A stretch of DNA of 64,000 nt from Cacajao melanocephalus. Lineage: Eukaryota > Chordata > Mammalia > Primates > Pitheciidae. The stretch covers positions 1 to 64,000 of the forward strand of contig CAUYLG010026991.1 in the NCBI GenBank assembly GCA_963573385.1. The letters run 5' to 3'. This document shows positions 1 to 10,617 of this stretch, piece by piece (positions within the stretch are counted from its first letter, which is position 1; the number at the start of each line of letters is the position of its first letter). Made by a program: the position numbers and the translations under genes. The notes under the pieces were generated by a model. It was not told the DNA's origin. It saw only the letters and a list, made by a program, of their open reading frames with translations, and made no database searches.

Positions 1-15
1 AAAACCTCTCAATAA

Positions 16-51
<36 letters not shown>
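1..51 (+). mobile_element. A-rich tail of a retrotransposon cut by the window edge
   Basis: An A-rich stretch with AATAAATAAA at its start runs into a long pure A tract. This is what the 3' tail of a plus-strand Alu or L1 looks like; the body lies outside the window, so the family cannot be fixed. Confidence 0.6.
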
Positions 52-55
<4 letters not shown>

Positions 56-264
56 GAGCATGGCCTTGTTTGACTGCAGCTGGGAATGTTCTTCTTGGAT
101 GACTGTTTTTTCACTGTCATATGCATGTCTGCAAATGACCACCAAAGTGCTGAGTATGTTGATTTTGGGGTTAGAAATACATTTGGTGAGTAGAGAAATT
201 TGCAAATATGGAATCTGTGGATAATGAGGATCAACTTTATTTGTTTAATGTATAAATGTGATAA

Positions 265-655
265 ACGATTAAAACGGCCACCAGTTATTCCTGTTCTCCC
301 AACACAGCCTTTTGTAGTGACATCCTGTACTGATTCTGATGTGGCCTCAGGACTTGCTCTGGCCAATGGGACAGCAGCAAACCTAAAGCAAGCAGAGTCC
401 TGGAAACTGCTCATGCATTGAGACCATCCTCTTGGTGTTTTCTAGAGCCCTGAGGCAACACCTTGTGAGAAAACCCAGGCATGTCTGATGCATGTGGACT
501 TGTGGTCAAGTGCATGCCCATCCTGTTGCCCCATCCGACATTGAGTCAACTTCTAGACATATGAATGAGGCCACCCTAGATCACCCATCCCACATGAGCT
601 GGCCTGGATTATAAGACCCACCATCAACCCACAGAACGGAGAGAAATAAAAAATA
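265..655 (+). mobile_element. Very old MaLR-like LTR relic
   Basis: The segment contains the pieces 'ccttttgtagtgacatcc', 'gctctggccaatggga' and 'aatgaggccaccctagatca', which resemble the order seen in ancient MLT1-type LTRs. Divergence is high and neither end is clear. It could instead be another old LTR class. Confidence 0.4.
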
Positions 656-1903
656 CGTTGAACAAACTCCTCTAACCTACTAAATTTGTGATGATCGTTA
701 CCTATCAGTATTCACCTTGCTTCTTGCCAATTACTTAGGTGGAAACCTGGGCAATCTAGGAAGGACAGAAGTGTAGGTAAGTGTGTTGGTTGGGTTATGG
801 AAATAGTTTAAGGCCCTACGTTTAATCGACCAAGACATCTTAACTTATTAAGTAGAGTCCTGACCTTCTCCACTTCGGAGCAAAGAGGAGAGAGTGAAGC
901 AAAGTGGATAAAGGAGGAAATGATGCTAGGTGGCCTGGGGAGAATACGAATTTCTTTGGTGGACATACGGGCCACGATCACTCCATATGGAGTTCTGAGT
1001 CAGGCTTAAAAATGAGACATAGAATGGTGCTTTCTTCCACTTTTTTTTTTAAACATCTGCTCATCTGTAGACTGACAAATCTCCTTCTACAGCAGGCTGC
1101 TTGCTGACACCTTTGCCTCTGATGTTCATAGTCTTCATGTTTAGATTTCTTAATGCCATGCTTAAAAGTACTTTCAAAATCCCCAAATATCATTTATCTC
1201 AGGCAGCAGAACATCTTCAGGAGAAAGAAATCTTTGCCTCCAAAATCAGAGTAGCAATTAAAAGCACAGAGGTCTATGGGGGTAAAAGTAAATTGAATTG
1301 GAAATGGGATGTACGGCAAACTTTTCAAAAAACCAAGAACTAGTCATTCAGTAAACAAAATTATTTTTTTAAAGCAAGCCCTTTCAAATGCTTCCACTTT
1401 ATTTTTTTAATGCTTCAGTGACTAAAAATGGCAAAAGCATTTTATTTATGTAAAAAGAAATCACTTGTATGCAAAGTTGCAGCTGCTTCTTATAGGTATA
1501 CAAATGAATAAAAGCTTGGGAACATGCTGGGTTTTCTCTCTCTTTTTTTAATGGAAATCTTGATGCACTGTTCAGAGCTGACTTGAGAATCATTCATTCA
1601 TTGGTATCTTGGAGTTTCAACTGTATTGACGACAAGAAGTGAAATACTAAGATGATGTCCATATCCTGGTTGTATCTCATTAGATGCAGTTGGTTGCCTC
1701 TTGTGCTTTTGAGAATTGTGACTCTTTTGATGAAGCTAGAAAATAAAAATTATGATGATAATGATCATAATTAGTAAATTTCTAATAAATTATTGTTTAA
1801 TATTATTCGGGGTACCATTCCCATACCTCTCAACTCCATTTTAAAAATAACCACCTTTTTCCTTACCTAATGTTCAAAAATACAAAATCATTACTTGAAA
1901 ATT
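656..1903. other. Unique sequence, no recognised feature
   Basis: AT-rich sequence with no recognised transposon or convincing reading frame. A short T-run at about 1041 and an AT-rich patch near 1740-1800 are the only low-complexity spots. Confidence 0.5.
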
Positions 1904-2196
1904 GCTAAGAGAAGATACCAGAAATTGGTCTTCAATTAACTTGTTTTTGATGACTCAGGAAAACTCAAAAGAAATTTATTGTGTGTACTGTTTATAAAAA
2001 AGAGCAAGTAATCACTTATTTTTTTAGGGCCCCGTCTAGCCGTGTTTATTTTTGTTTGAAGCCAGTAAGGCCAACTCTGAAGGCAGCCTTGGAGAAGCTT
2101 AAAGACCTTATGTTGGCTTGAGAACTAGATAGAGTCATGGTTAGAACCTTATCTCTGGGCACCTTTCCTGAGGAGGTATGGTGGATACAGTGGGCT
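1904..2196 (+). repeat. Local direct duplication 1, copy A
   Basis: From GCTAAGAGAAGATA to the GTGGG before the L1 fragment, this segment matches 3282-3592 in the same orientation at roughly 85-90% by eye. Shared blocks include 'cttgtttttgatgactcagg', 'agcaagtaatcacttatt' and 'aggccaactctg'. Copy A lacks about 21 bases present in copy B after GTGTACTG. It does not match any transposon family I recognise, so a local segmental duplication is the simplest reading. Confidence 0.85.
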
Positions 2197-2200
2197 CAAG

Positions 2201-2788
2201 AGCAGGTTGGAAAAAGTATTTTCACTGCGGTCTGATAAAGAGGAAGTCAAACTGATGCTGTTACCTGATGACCTGATCATATACCTAGAAAACCCTAAAG
2301 ACTCATCCCAAAAGCTCCTAGAACTGGTAAATGAATTCCGCAAAGTTTCAGGACGCAGAAATCAATGTACACAAATCAGTAGCTATGCTACACGCAAACA
2401 GCAACCAAGATGAGAATCAAATCAAGAACTCCACATCTTTATAATAGCGGCACATAAAGTAAAATAAAATGAAATACTTAGGAATATACCTAATCAAGAA
2501 GGTGAAAGACCTCTACAAGGAAAACTACAAAACACTGCTGAAAAAAATGATAGATGACAAGAACAAATGGAAAGACATCCCATGCTCATGGATGGGTAGA
2601 TTCAACATTGTGAAAATGACCATACAGCCAAAAGCAATCTACAAATTCAATGCAATTCCTATCAAAATACCAGCATCATTCTTCACAAAATGAGAAAAAA
2701 ACCTCTAAAATTTGTATGCAACCCAAAAACAGCCCACATAGCTAAAGCAGGGCTAAGCAAAAAGAACAAATCTAGAAGCATCGCAGTC
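2201..2788 (+). mobile_element. L1 fragment, internal ORF2 (reverse transcriptase) piece
   Basis: The translated pieces match the reverse-transcriptase part of L1 ORF2, broken by stop codons and frameshifts near 2414 and 2694. The catalytic motif region at about 2260-2275 reads L-P-D-D, where active L1 has F-A-D-D. Both the 5' end and the 3' end with tail are missing, so this is an internal fragment rather than an ordinary 5'-truncated insertion. It starts within a few bases of the end of duplication copy A. Confidence 0.95.
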
Positions 2789-2796
2789 TTAGGCCT

Positions 2797-2985
2797 TTCT
2801 TACCTTGGGGGGGCAGTGCTCCCCAGGTGACATTTAACAGTGCCCAAAGACATTTTTAATTGTCACAACTGGGGAAGGTGATGTTGGCGTCCCAGAGGCC
2901 AGGAATGATGATAAATATGTGACAATGCCCAGAACAACCCCCACTAATCATCACAGATTATTTGGTTCCCAAAGTGTAGTTTAGT
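2797..2985 (+). mobile_element. MER5A-type hAT-Charlie element
   Basis: The core 'gacatttttaattgtcacaa' with ACTGGGG, followed by GAGGCCAGGAATGATG and ACAATGCCCAGAACAACCCCC, is the diagnostic order of MER5A. It is non-autonomous and non-coding. It lies between the two copies of duplication 1. Confidence 0.85.
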
Positions 2986-3281
2986 GAGACTGTGTTTGGA
3001 ATTGCTACAAAGGCTCTCATGTTTAGAAAAGATACGGACACGCCGATGGTGTTTATGAAGTGGAACCTGGGTATAGGCACATCCGCAGGGCGATTTGTCA
3101 ATGAGGAAACAGAATCACAGAGAAAGTCAGAAGAACTGACGATAGAACTCAGGTCCTCAAACGAGCAAGTGACATGGACTAAACGCTCAGTTCTTGTATA
3201 TGGTTCCCACTGGATGAACCCTCGAGTTTTTGCAATGGACATGGCTCCAGCGAAGACTTCCAAGGGGTAAATGGGAACATG

Positions 3282-3592
3282 GCTAAGAGAAGATAGCAGA
3301 AAATAGTATTCAGTTAACTTGTTTTTGATGACTCAGGAAAACACAAAAGAAATTTATTGTGTGTACTGCAGACAGGAATGAAAGATACTTTTATAAAAAA
3401 GAGCAAGTAATCACTTATTATTTTAGGGCCCCACCCAGCCTTGTTTATTTTTGTTTGAAGTCAATAAGGCCAACTCTGGAGGCAGCCTTGGTGGAGCTTA
3501 AAGACCAGATATTGGCTTGAGAACTAGAGTCATGGTGAGAACCGTATCTCTGGGCACCTGCCCTGAGGAGGAATGGTCTGGGTAGAGTGGGC
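3282..3592 (+). repeat. Local direct duplication 1, copy B
   Basis: Second copy of the segment at 1904-2196, offset by 1378 bases at its start. It keeps an extra block of about 21 bases after GTGTACTG that copy A lacks, and lacks about 4 bases after GAACTAG. The L1 fragment, MER5A and other sequence between the copies occupy about 1.1 kb. Confidence 0.85.
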
Positions 3593-3607
3593 CTATACAG
3601 TGGTGAA

Positions 3608-3725
3608 AGGATTAGGACTCAGAGAGACAACATTCCAGTTGAAACCCTCCTGTGGTATGACCTTGTCTCTGTTGCTAACCTCTTGGAATCAGTTTCTTGA
3701 TTAAATGAGAGCATCCGCATTATCT
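3608..3725 (-). mobile_element. MIR fragment
   Basis: The string 'tgtggtatgaccttgtctct' followed by AACCTCTTGGAATCAGTTTCTTGATTAAA is a reversed MIR core (the complement of GAAACTGAG...GGTCA). Diverged. Confidence 0.6.
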
Positions 3726-4725
3726 CTTAGGTTCTCTCCATTTGCAAATTCTAAGGGTCTTAATAAGTGCATTAATTTTCTGCCTTGTCAGGAAAGGATT
3801 TCAGGTGGTTGATCCTCTTATGTGCATTTCCTTTCTCCAGAATTTCTCAGCATCTAAGAAGAGTTTCCAAATTGTTTCCAACAAATGCTTCCCAAAGAAT
3901 TTTTTTCATCACGTTTTCTCAGACATACTGAGAGAGACAGGAGTGTTAGCTCCATCTCACAGTGAGCAAACTAAAAACCAGAATACAAGGTTACAGAGAT
4001 TCTGAGTGGTTGGGATGCCCATCCCCACATGAGCTCTTTAAAGCAGGACGTATTCAGTGGTTCTCACTGAACTACCAGGGAAGCAGAAGCATTAGATCAT
4101 CATTTGTTGCCCCACATACACCTGTATTGGACAATTGCTGCAAAACATTGTCAGCACTACACATACTCATGTTTAGGGAATGGTGAGTCTGAGAGTGAAT
4201 TCCCCAAAGCTGGAAAGTTAAGTGGACCATTTGGAGTTAGGCAATATTATCACAGTGTCCCTCGCGCAATGGCACTGACTCAGATCAGTGTGCATAGGAG
4301 CTTTGTTTGCAGGCTCTTTGCTGAGGACGTCGTCAGAGGGACTCCTCCTCAGGATGTCCAGCTGGCTTCTTAGCTGAGCGTGTGTCAAGGGGAGCATTTG
4401 ACTGCTGCCTGCAACCTTCAGACCAGATGCCAGGATGCGCAGAGACAGTGATGGAGGCGGCCTTGGTGGGCCATGACAGCCCCCTAATTCAGCGGTACAG
4501 AATTAGACAGTGTGGCAGCAAAGCACTCAGCCTATTCAGGCCTGGAGACAGGATGCAGAAAGGACTGGAGCTGGTCTTGGTACCTTTGGCTTCCTGGAAA
4601 TGACTTCTCACATTCCAGCTAATCTGGCGGAAATGAGGGCTGAGAGCCTTTCCAACGACAAGGATGGGGATTTCTTTCATGCCTACAGCAAGTTTTTTTG
4701 TTCCTTTTGTCCTGGTTTGCCCAGC
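3726..4725. other. Unique sequence, no recognised feature
   Basis: No transposon recognised. Several short overlapping open frames occur, but they lack coding character. A CpG-containing patch (GAGGACGTCGTCAGAGGGA) lies near 4323-4341. Confidence 0.5.
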
Positions 4726-4860
4726 AATTGTGCCTCTGAGTTGGTGTATTTGGCTCTCTAATGGGCTGTTTCCTCCAGGGCAAGGACTTTATATTTGTCT
4801 TTATCAACAGTTGAAACAGTGCCTGGCAGGTATTAGGCATCTCAAACTTGAAGTAACAGA
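4726..4860 (+). mobile_element. L2 3'-end fragment
   Basis: CAGGGCAAGGACTTTAT, ACAGTGCCTGGCAGGTATTAGGC and CTCAAAC follow the order of the L2 3' end (GGGCAGGGACC...AGTGCCTGGCACATAGTAGG). Confidence 0.55.
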
Positions 4861-4879
4861 GGGGATGACTGTCTCTGTT

Positions 4880-5090
4880 ACAGCAGACATTGAGTAAGCC
4901 TCACCCTGTATTAGACATTGTTCTAAGTACTTTGCATGGAGTCATTTATTCATTCAATTCTTAGAGCAGCCCAGGGAAGTTTGAAGTTTGTTATCGGCAA
5001 CTTACAGATGAGGCAACTGAAGCCCTGAAAGGTTAAGAGACCTGTCCAGGGTGTTGGAGCCAAGATTCGTACCCAGAGCTCCTGAAAGAT
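4880..5090 (+). mobile_element. MIR element
   Basis: Near full-length MIR: TTCTAAGTACTTTGCATGG, then 'acttacagatgaggcaactg' with AAGCCCTGAAAGGTTAAGAGACCTG, then GTACCCAGAGCTC. This is the conserved tRNA-derived core and flank. Confidence 0.85.
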
Positions 5091-5689
5091 AACTAGCACC
5101 TTGTAAGGAGTTCTATGTTTCCTTAGCTCCTGGGAAGTCATAATGTCTAACCTCCCGCTGGCTGCCGCAATCTTCTCCCCCAGCCCCAAGTCCCATTCTC
5201 AACTCCATTTCATGACAATTGGAGAACTTGATGACTCCTCCAGATCCTGACCAATCCCCAGCTGGAAGAGCTTGCTCCTATTGTATAGACCATGGAGGAA
5301 AGTGAGTGGGGTGTGGGTGTGTGCTCCTCCCTCTGATACACCTGCCTCCACACCTTTCCCAGAATTTCCTCCTCCGCTTTTGATCCTCCTCAACACTAGA
5401 CACCCCCCTGCCCTCAAGACCTTCAGCCATCTATAACGTCCTCTCTTTTTGCAGTTGAAACCTCTCTCATCAAATCTTTCAGCAGCTGATCACATACAAG
5501 TCATTCCCATCCCCTAAATAAACAGATAACAAGCCGGACAACTCCATTGCTTTTCCTGCCTGCTCCTGCATTCACTTTGTCTTTGGCATCCCCATTAGAA
5601 GCCAGACTTCCAAAGAATGGCCTCACTCACTTTCTCTACTGATTCCCTCCCATCCATTCCATGCCCCACTGCAGGAGTTCCTTTCTCTA
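5091..5689. other. Pyrimidine-rich sequence, possibly decayed L2
   Basis: A C/T-rich stretch directly upstream of an L2 3' end. The tone (CTCCTGCATTCACTTTGTC, CCCCACTGCAGGAGTTCC) suggests a decayed L2 3' region, but no diagnostic block is convincing. Confidence 0.35.
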
Positions 5690-5832
5690 CTTTTCACTTA
5701 TTTGCTTATCAATGGCTGGTCTCCTTTTACTGGAATATGAGCTCCATGGTTAGGCATTTGTCTTACTCCCCACCACCTCGTCTTCAGTGCCTAGAGCAGT
5801 GCAGACACTTAGCAAATACATTTTGAAATAAA
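5690..5832 (+). mobile_element. L2 3'-end fragment
   Basis: 'atatgagctccatggttagg', then CAGTGCCTAGAGCAGTGCAGACACTTAGCAAATA, the characteristic L2 3' terminal order. Confidence 0.75.
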
Positions 5833-6184
5833 TATATCATGGGCAATATTTAATTAAATTGCTAAAGTCAGGAGGACCCATCTGATATCTGGTTTCCACT
5901 TGGGATCCAAAAGTGATCTTCTCCAGGACTCTGGGAAACTGTAGCACCTGGATTTTCCAGTTCTGCAGAACAGGCCCACTTTGTGCCTTTTCCTTCTTTA
6001 AAATCACCTACACATGTGGCATTTGGCATTGCCTAGGCTCTTAGACCCAGTCATCATTCAAGGATTCACCAAGGCAGCTGAAGGGTCTGGAAACAATGGG
6101 TGTGTCTTTTTCCAGTGTCAGTTTTGTGTCCACTGAGTTTCACCCTGGGGGAAACCAGCTGTGAACCAACCTTGGGAATTCAGG
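5833..6184. other. Unique sequence, nothing recognised
   Basis: Repeat-free by eye; no reading frame or structure stands out. Confidence 0.5.
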
Positions 6185-6369
6185 TGTCATGGGTTAAATT
6201 GTGTCCCCTCCCAAAGATATGTTCAAGTCCTAATGCCTGGCACCTGTGAATGTGACCTTATTTGGAAATGCGGTGAGGGGGCAGTTCTTGCAGATATAAA
6301 GAACTTAAGAGGAGATGATGCTGGATTAGGGTGAGTCCTGATTCAATTACTGTGTCCTCATAAGAGGGA
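6185..6369 (+). mobile_element. MLT1-like MaLR LTR, 5' part
   Basis: Begins GGGTTAAATTGTGTCCCCTCCCAAAGATATG and continues 'gtgaatgtgaccttatttgg', CTGGATTAGGGTGAGTCCTGATTCAATTACTGTGTCCTCATAAGAGG. The LTR is interrupted at 6370 by an L1 and resumes at 6747. Confidence 0.85.
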
Positions 6370-6746
6370 CTACTATGCAGTCATAAAAAAGGATGAGTTC
6401 ATGTCCTTTGTAGGGACATGGATGAATCTGGCAACCATCATTGTCAGCAAACTGACACAAGAACATGAAACCAAATACTGCATGTTCTCACTAATAGGCG
6501 GGTGTTGAACGATGAGAACACATGGACATAGGAAGGGGAGCATTACACACTAGGGTTGGTGTGTGGGGAGGGGCGCTAAGGGAGGGACAGCAGGGGATGG
6601 GGAGGCTGGGAGGGATAACAAGGGAAAAAATGCCAGTTACAGGTGACCGGGGGATGGAGGAAGCAAACCACCTTGCCAAGTATGTACCTATGCAACAATC
6701 CTGCATGATCAGCACATGTACCCCAGAACCTAAAGTACAATTAAAG
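6370..6746 (+). mobile_element. 5'-truncated L1 3' end inserted in an LTR
   Basis: Contains the end of L1 ORF2 and 3' UTR: 'gagttcatgtcctttgtagg', 'aagaacatgaaaccaaatac', TGCATGTTCTCACTAATAGG, then GCACATGTACCCCAGAACCTAAAGTACAATTAAA. GAGGGA occurs at 6364-6369 and again at 6747-6752, a probable remnant of the target-site duplication. The host LTR continues directly after it, so this L1 is younger than the LTR. Confidence 0.92.
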
Positions 6747-7046
6747 GAGGGAAATGTGGGTGCAGAGACACAGAGTCAGACATGAAGAATGTGGTGCGAT
6801 GACAGAGACAGAGATCCGAATGATGTCGAGAGGCCAAGGAGTGCCCAGGATCGCTGGCCAACCCCAGAAGCTGGGTGTACCTGGAGCAGATTCTTTTCTG
6901 GAGCCCTCAGGGGAGCACGGCCTTGTCAATGCCTTGGTTTTGGACTTTGGGCCTCCAGACTGTGAGAGGACACATTTTTTGTGGTTTCAGGCCACTCAGT
7001 GTGTGCCACTTTTCTTATGGCTGCTCTAGTAAACCAACACATAAGG
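6747..7046 (+). mobile_element. MLT1-like MaLR LTR, 3' part
   Basis: Continuation of the LTR broken at 6370: GGAAATGTGGGTGCAGAGACA, GGCCAAGGAGTGCCCAGGATCGC, 'ttggactttgggcctccaga', CTGTGAGAGGA, and an end like GGCTGCTCTAGTAAACCAACACA. Confidence 0.85.
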
Positions 7047-7764
7047 CAAACAGTCTCAGAGTGTTCCTATCCCTTCAGCCAGTCCTTGCAGCTCAGGAAA
7101 TTCGTGACTGAAATAAATCCGGGCACAAACTGGCCAGCTCAGCACTGCCAGACAAAGGGTGTCAGTGCAGTGAGGCAGCTAATTCTTCACTCCTGCAGAG
7201 CGGGATGTGACAGGAGGTGGCTCCGGGAGCTACGGGCCTGAGCCCTGCAGGTCAGACGTGGGGCCCCCTGGTCCGGGCACTCTGAGATGCCCAGAACCCA
7301 GGAAACTAGAAGTGGGGACCTGAGCCAGCTTCCAGATTAGACAAAACCCCCTAGAAATCATAAGCCGACTCGAGAGATGGCCCCAAAGTGAACCAGAACA
7401 TCCGAGTTCTTTGCTCCAGCCAAGGCTAGGAAGCCGGCGGTAGCATTTCCTCACTTTGTGTGATAGACTCTTGAAGCCTCTTTGTGTCTTTTTGAAGGAG
7501 AGCCTGCTTGTAATAACTTACTGAATATTCATCTTTTTCATTTAAGTTTTATGATGAAAAAGACTTTCTCTCTTTTCCACTACTGTGTACTCAGCATCCA
7601 CTGTACAGTAAGTGCTGCAGAATGTGTGTGTAATTGGATTGACTCAATCAGAAGTGTTCATTTACAAGGATATATCCCTAGGTAATTTTAAAAGGAGTCT
7701 AGCTGTTGTTTATAAATGTGCTTGCCTTAGTACATTAAAGAAAATTTTAAGGAGTCCTTAGGTG
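7047..7764. other. Unique sequence, GC-richer patch at 7140-7440
   Basis: No transposon recognised. The 7140-7440 part is richer in G+C and CpG than its surroundings, but far short of a CpG island. Function unknown. Confidence 0.5.
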
Positions 7765-8062
7765 CTAAAAACTGTAGGGAGAGAGTAACCTAAAAACAAA
7801 ACTCAAAACCCATACAGCTATACAACACACAGAGTAAACTGTAATGTAAACTGTGGATTTTGGTGAATAATTATGTGTTAACATTGATTCGTCAATTGTA
7901 ACAGATGTACCACACTAGTGCAAGGTGGTAATAATAAGGGAAGTTGAGGAGGAGAAGGAAGACATGGAGCAGATGCAAACTCCCTCACTGCGCTTTCTGT
8001 TCAGTTCTTCTATAAAATTGCTCTAAAAAATAAAGTCTATTAATTAAAAAAAATCTAAACAC
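7765..8062 (+). mobile_element. Old L1 (L1M-type) 3' end
   Basis: Order matches the L1M 3' UTR: ACAACACACAGAGTAAACTGTAATGTAAACTG, 'tcgtcaattgtaacagatgt', ACCACACTAGTGCAAGGTGGTAATAATA, ending in TTGCTCTAAAAAATAAAGTCTATTAATTAAAAAAA, which includes the AATAAA signal and tail. Confidence 0.85.
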
Positions 8063-8849
8063 ACAGAAGAAAACATAATTTTCTTGTTTTCTGAAGATCT
8101 GCACTTAATTTCCAGGATTAATGTCAAGACTTCCTCCATATACCCCTAAGAACCCCCCCAGATACACGAGTTTATGGCACCTTGGTTAGAGAGGGGTTAT
8201 TTGGGATGACTTTGTTTGCTCTATTTCATGTACCATTTGACAACTTCCGTGTCACAAATTTTTTGCTGTATTCACTCCATAGATCCGTTTTTATATGCAG
8301 AGGCCCAAGTACCAAAGTCCAGATGAAATTAATCACAAATTACATAATCAGTGCCCCAAATCTCGTCATCATTTCTGACACTCATTCCTTCTGCTTTGAT
8401 GGTGGAGACGAAGACAAAACCTGCTGTAGAATTTCGAGAACTTCTTGACACAGCCTCTTACAGCCTTTATATCCAGCTACTTAAACCTTTATTTCAACTG
8501 GAAAGTAATGTTCTGGGCAATACCATGATCTATATTTTAATTATCTTGGGCTTTTGGGAGAAATCTCAGAACGTAGTCTGGCAAACATAAGCTGATTAAT
8601 ATGTCGCTTGTGGCATTAGAGTATTCACAGCTACCCCCTTCCTAAAAGTCCATCTGAGAGGAAGCTGTGAATGTAACCAATGGGGTTTGTTTCTTCTGGG
8701 GTCATTTTTAGATTTTTGAGTTGGAAAATCAGGTAATGAGTCAAATGCTAAAGAACTCACCAATTAATGATAGAAATGCGTTAAAATATTCTATGTTTAT
8801 TGTGCATTTGTTACTTTTTTCTGTAATTCTGTTTGTTTTTGCTTTGTCT
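8063..8849. other. Unique sequence, no recognised feature
   Basis: Includes two short overlapping open frames (8182-8448 and 8351-8590) with no recognisable motif. No transposon identified. Confidence 0.45.
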
Positions 8850-9072
8850 TTGAGGATATATGATCAGGTATATGCTAGTATAAGGCAGATGCAAGGATAA
8901 CATTCCTTGAATCATGTCATGAAACTCTTTATCATTAACAATGTTTTTTGTTATATTACAGTCTGCTACATTTTGTCTGACATTAATATTGTTACTCTGC
9001 TTACTTTTAGCTAATATTTATTAGGTGAACATGACAGTATGTATATTCCCTTTGCTTTTGATAATTCTGGTC
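8850..9072 (-). mobile_element. Old L1 fragment, left of an Alu
   Basis: 'ctacattttgtctgacatta' with ATATTGTTACTCTGCTTACTTTTAGCTAATATTTATT resembles the antisense of the late L1 ORF2/3' region. It is interrupted by the Alu at 9073 and probably continues at 9376. Confidence 0.55.
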
Positions 9073-9375
9073 TTTTTTTTTTTTTTTTTTTTTTTTGAGA
9101 CAGGGTGTTGCTCTGTTGCCAGGCTGCAGTGTAGCGGCGTGATCTCAGCTCACTGCAACCCCTGACTCCCTGGTTCAAGCGATTCTCCTGCCCTAGCCTC
9201 CTGAGTAGCTGGGATTACAGGCATGTGCCATCATGCCCAGCTAATTTTTGTATTTTCAGTAGAGATGGGGTTTCACCATGTAGGTCAGGATGGCCTCGAT
9301 CTCCTGACCTGGCTATCCGCCTGCCTCGGCCTCCGAAAGTGCTGGGATTACAGGCATGAGCTACCGCACCTAGCC
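9073..9375 (-). mobile_element. Full-length Alu (S-like)
   Basis: Begins with a T tract and GAGACAGGGTGTTGCTCTGTTGCC, and runs through both arms to GGGATTACAGGCATGAGCTACCGCACCTAGCC. Inserted in an old minus-strand L1. Confidence 0.97.
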
Positions 9376-9640
9376 GTATCTGTCTTTTTTTAACTAGCAA
9401 AGGTTTATTTACCATTATTATGATTGCCAATACATTTCAATTTATATATGCTATCTTACTTTGTTGCTGTTATTTACCATAATTGTTCCTTGTTATTTTC
9501 TACCAATTCTCTGTCACTAGAACTGGCTGAGTTTTCTTCTTTCCTTTTTCCATCCGACCAATTTGGAAATTAGTACTGTATTTGAACTATATTGGTGCTC
9601 TATCGGACGTTAACACTCCGTTATTTTGGTTTTTACACTT
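9376..9640 (-). mobile_element. Old L1 fragment, right of an Alu
   Basis: T-rich antisense L1-like sequence continuing from 9072 in style. Too diverged for exact placement. Confidence 0.4.
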
Positions 9641-9655
9641 AACTGTTAACGTGCT

Positions 9656-9710
9656 GTGATGGTGAATTTTATGTGTCAACTTGCTGCACTAAGGGAGGCC
9701 CATAAAGCTA
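9656..9710 (+). mobile_element. Short ERVL-type LTR start
   Basis: 'tgatggtgaattttatgtgt' with CAACTTGCTGCACTAAGGGAGGCCC matches the first ~50 bases of MLT2-type ERVL LTRs. The match then stops abruptly. Confidence 0.45.
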
Positions 9711-10617
9711 GAAAAAGAAGATTAGAAAGGCTGGGTTGTGGGTGAACACGGTGATGAAAGTGAAACTGAACTGTATAGAAGCGTAACAAAAGAGAGAGTG
9801 GGGAGGATGGGGGGAGACTGCTTTGGGAGGAGTTGTATTAGAAAAAAGGCCGAAAGGCTTTGGAGAACGTTGGAGGCGAGAACTCGGAGAGGATTAAAAA
9901 GTCAGAAGTGTCTGGTCAATGCTAGATGTCCTTCAAGGAAAAGGAGTAAAGGCTAGGATTCCTCCAGGTCATTTGTTGGTTCTTTAATTGTTGGCCTTTC
10001 TTTTTTTAAACATGATACTTCTGTGGGACTGAAATGCACGTATTGTACCTTCAGGACCCCTTTGGGGTATGTGAGACCTTGGGCAATAATTGTGTCTATA
10101 TAAACAATTTGATTATAAAATGTATTATAGAATTCATGGGTCCGTATGAAGTATAGCAATTTACTGATGAATAGGTAGAACAATGGGCAGAGAACATAAA
10201 TTGGTTTATCATCCAATCAGTGCATTTGCAGAGTTCAGGCACCATTAATTCTGGAAACCACCTCTTTGTGTTGTTTATTATCCAATATGCCATTCCTGGC
10301 TAATTTCGTATCTTTTATCATGAGCAAAAGGTAGCAACACTGCTTTTACTTGCAATGTGATGGCTTTCTGTAACCTATTTATATTGAAACAACACAGTTT
10401 GTCTTGCTCTGCAAAATCCCAACGCCATTTATTTAATATTCGTTCTGTCATTATTCATGAGCTGTGTCATGCTTCATGCTGCCTTTAAATACTGATTTCT
10501 GGTGATTTTCTCAAAGGTTGTGCTTCATTGATGATGACCATAAATGCAGTCCTATCAAGAGGATGCAGGAGAATAGGAACCATGATTTGTTTTCTGGTCA
10601 TGCTAAATCTACCATTT
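9711..10617. other. Unrecognised sequence; purine-rich block at 9705-9955
   Basis: The first 250 bases are strongly purine-rich on the plus strand and contain several CpGs (AGCGTAACA, GAACGTTGGAGGCGAGAACTCGG). The rest is AT-rich and unique. No family recognised. Confidence 0.45.

Noticed and set aside
1904..3592. The ~300-bp pair as two LTRs of one provirus
   Set aside because: The copies lack TG...CA ends, and the DNA between is an L1 fragment, a MER5A and unique sequence rather than an ERV interior.
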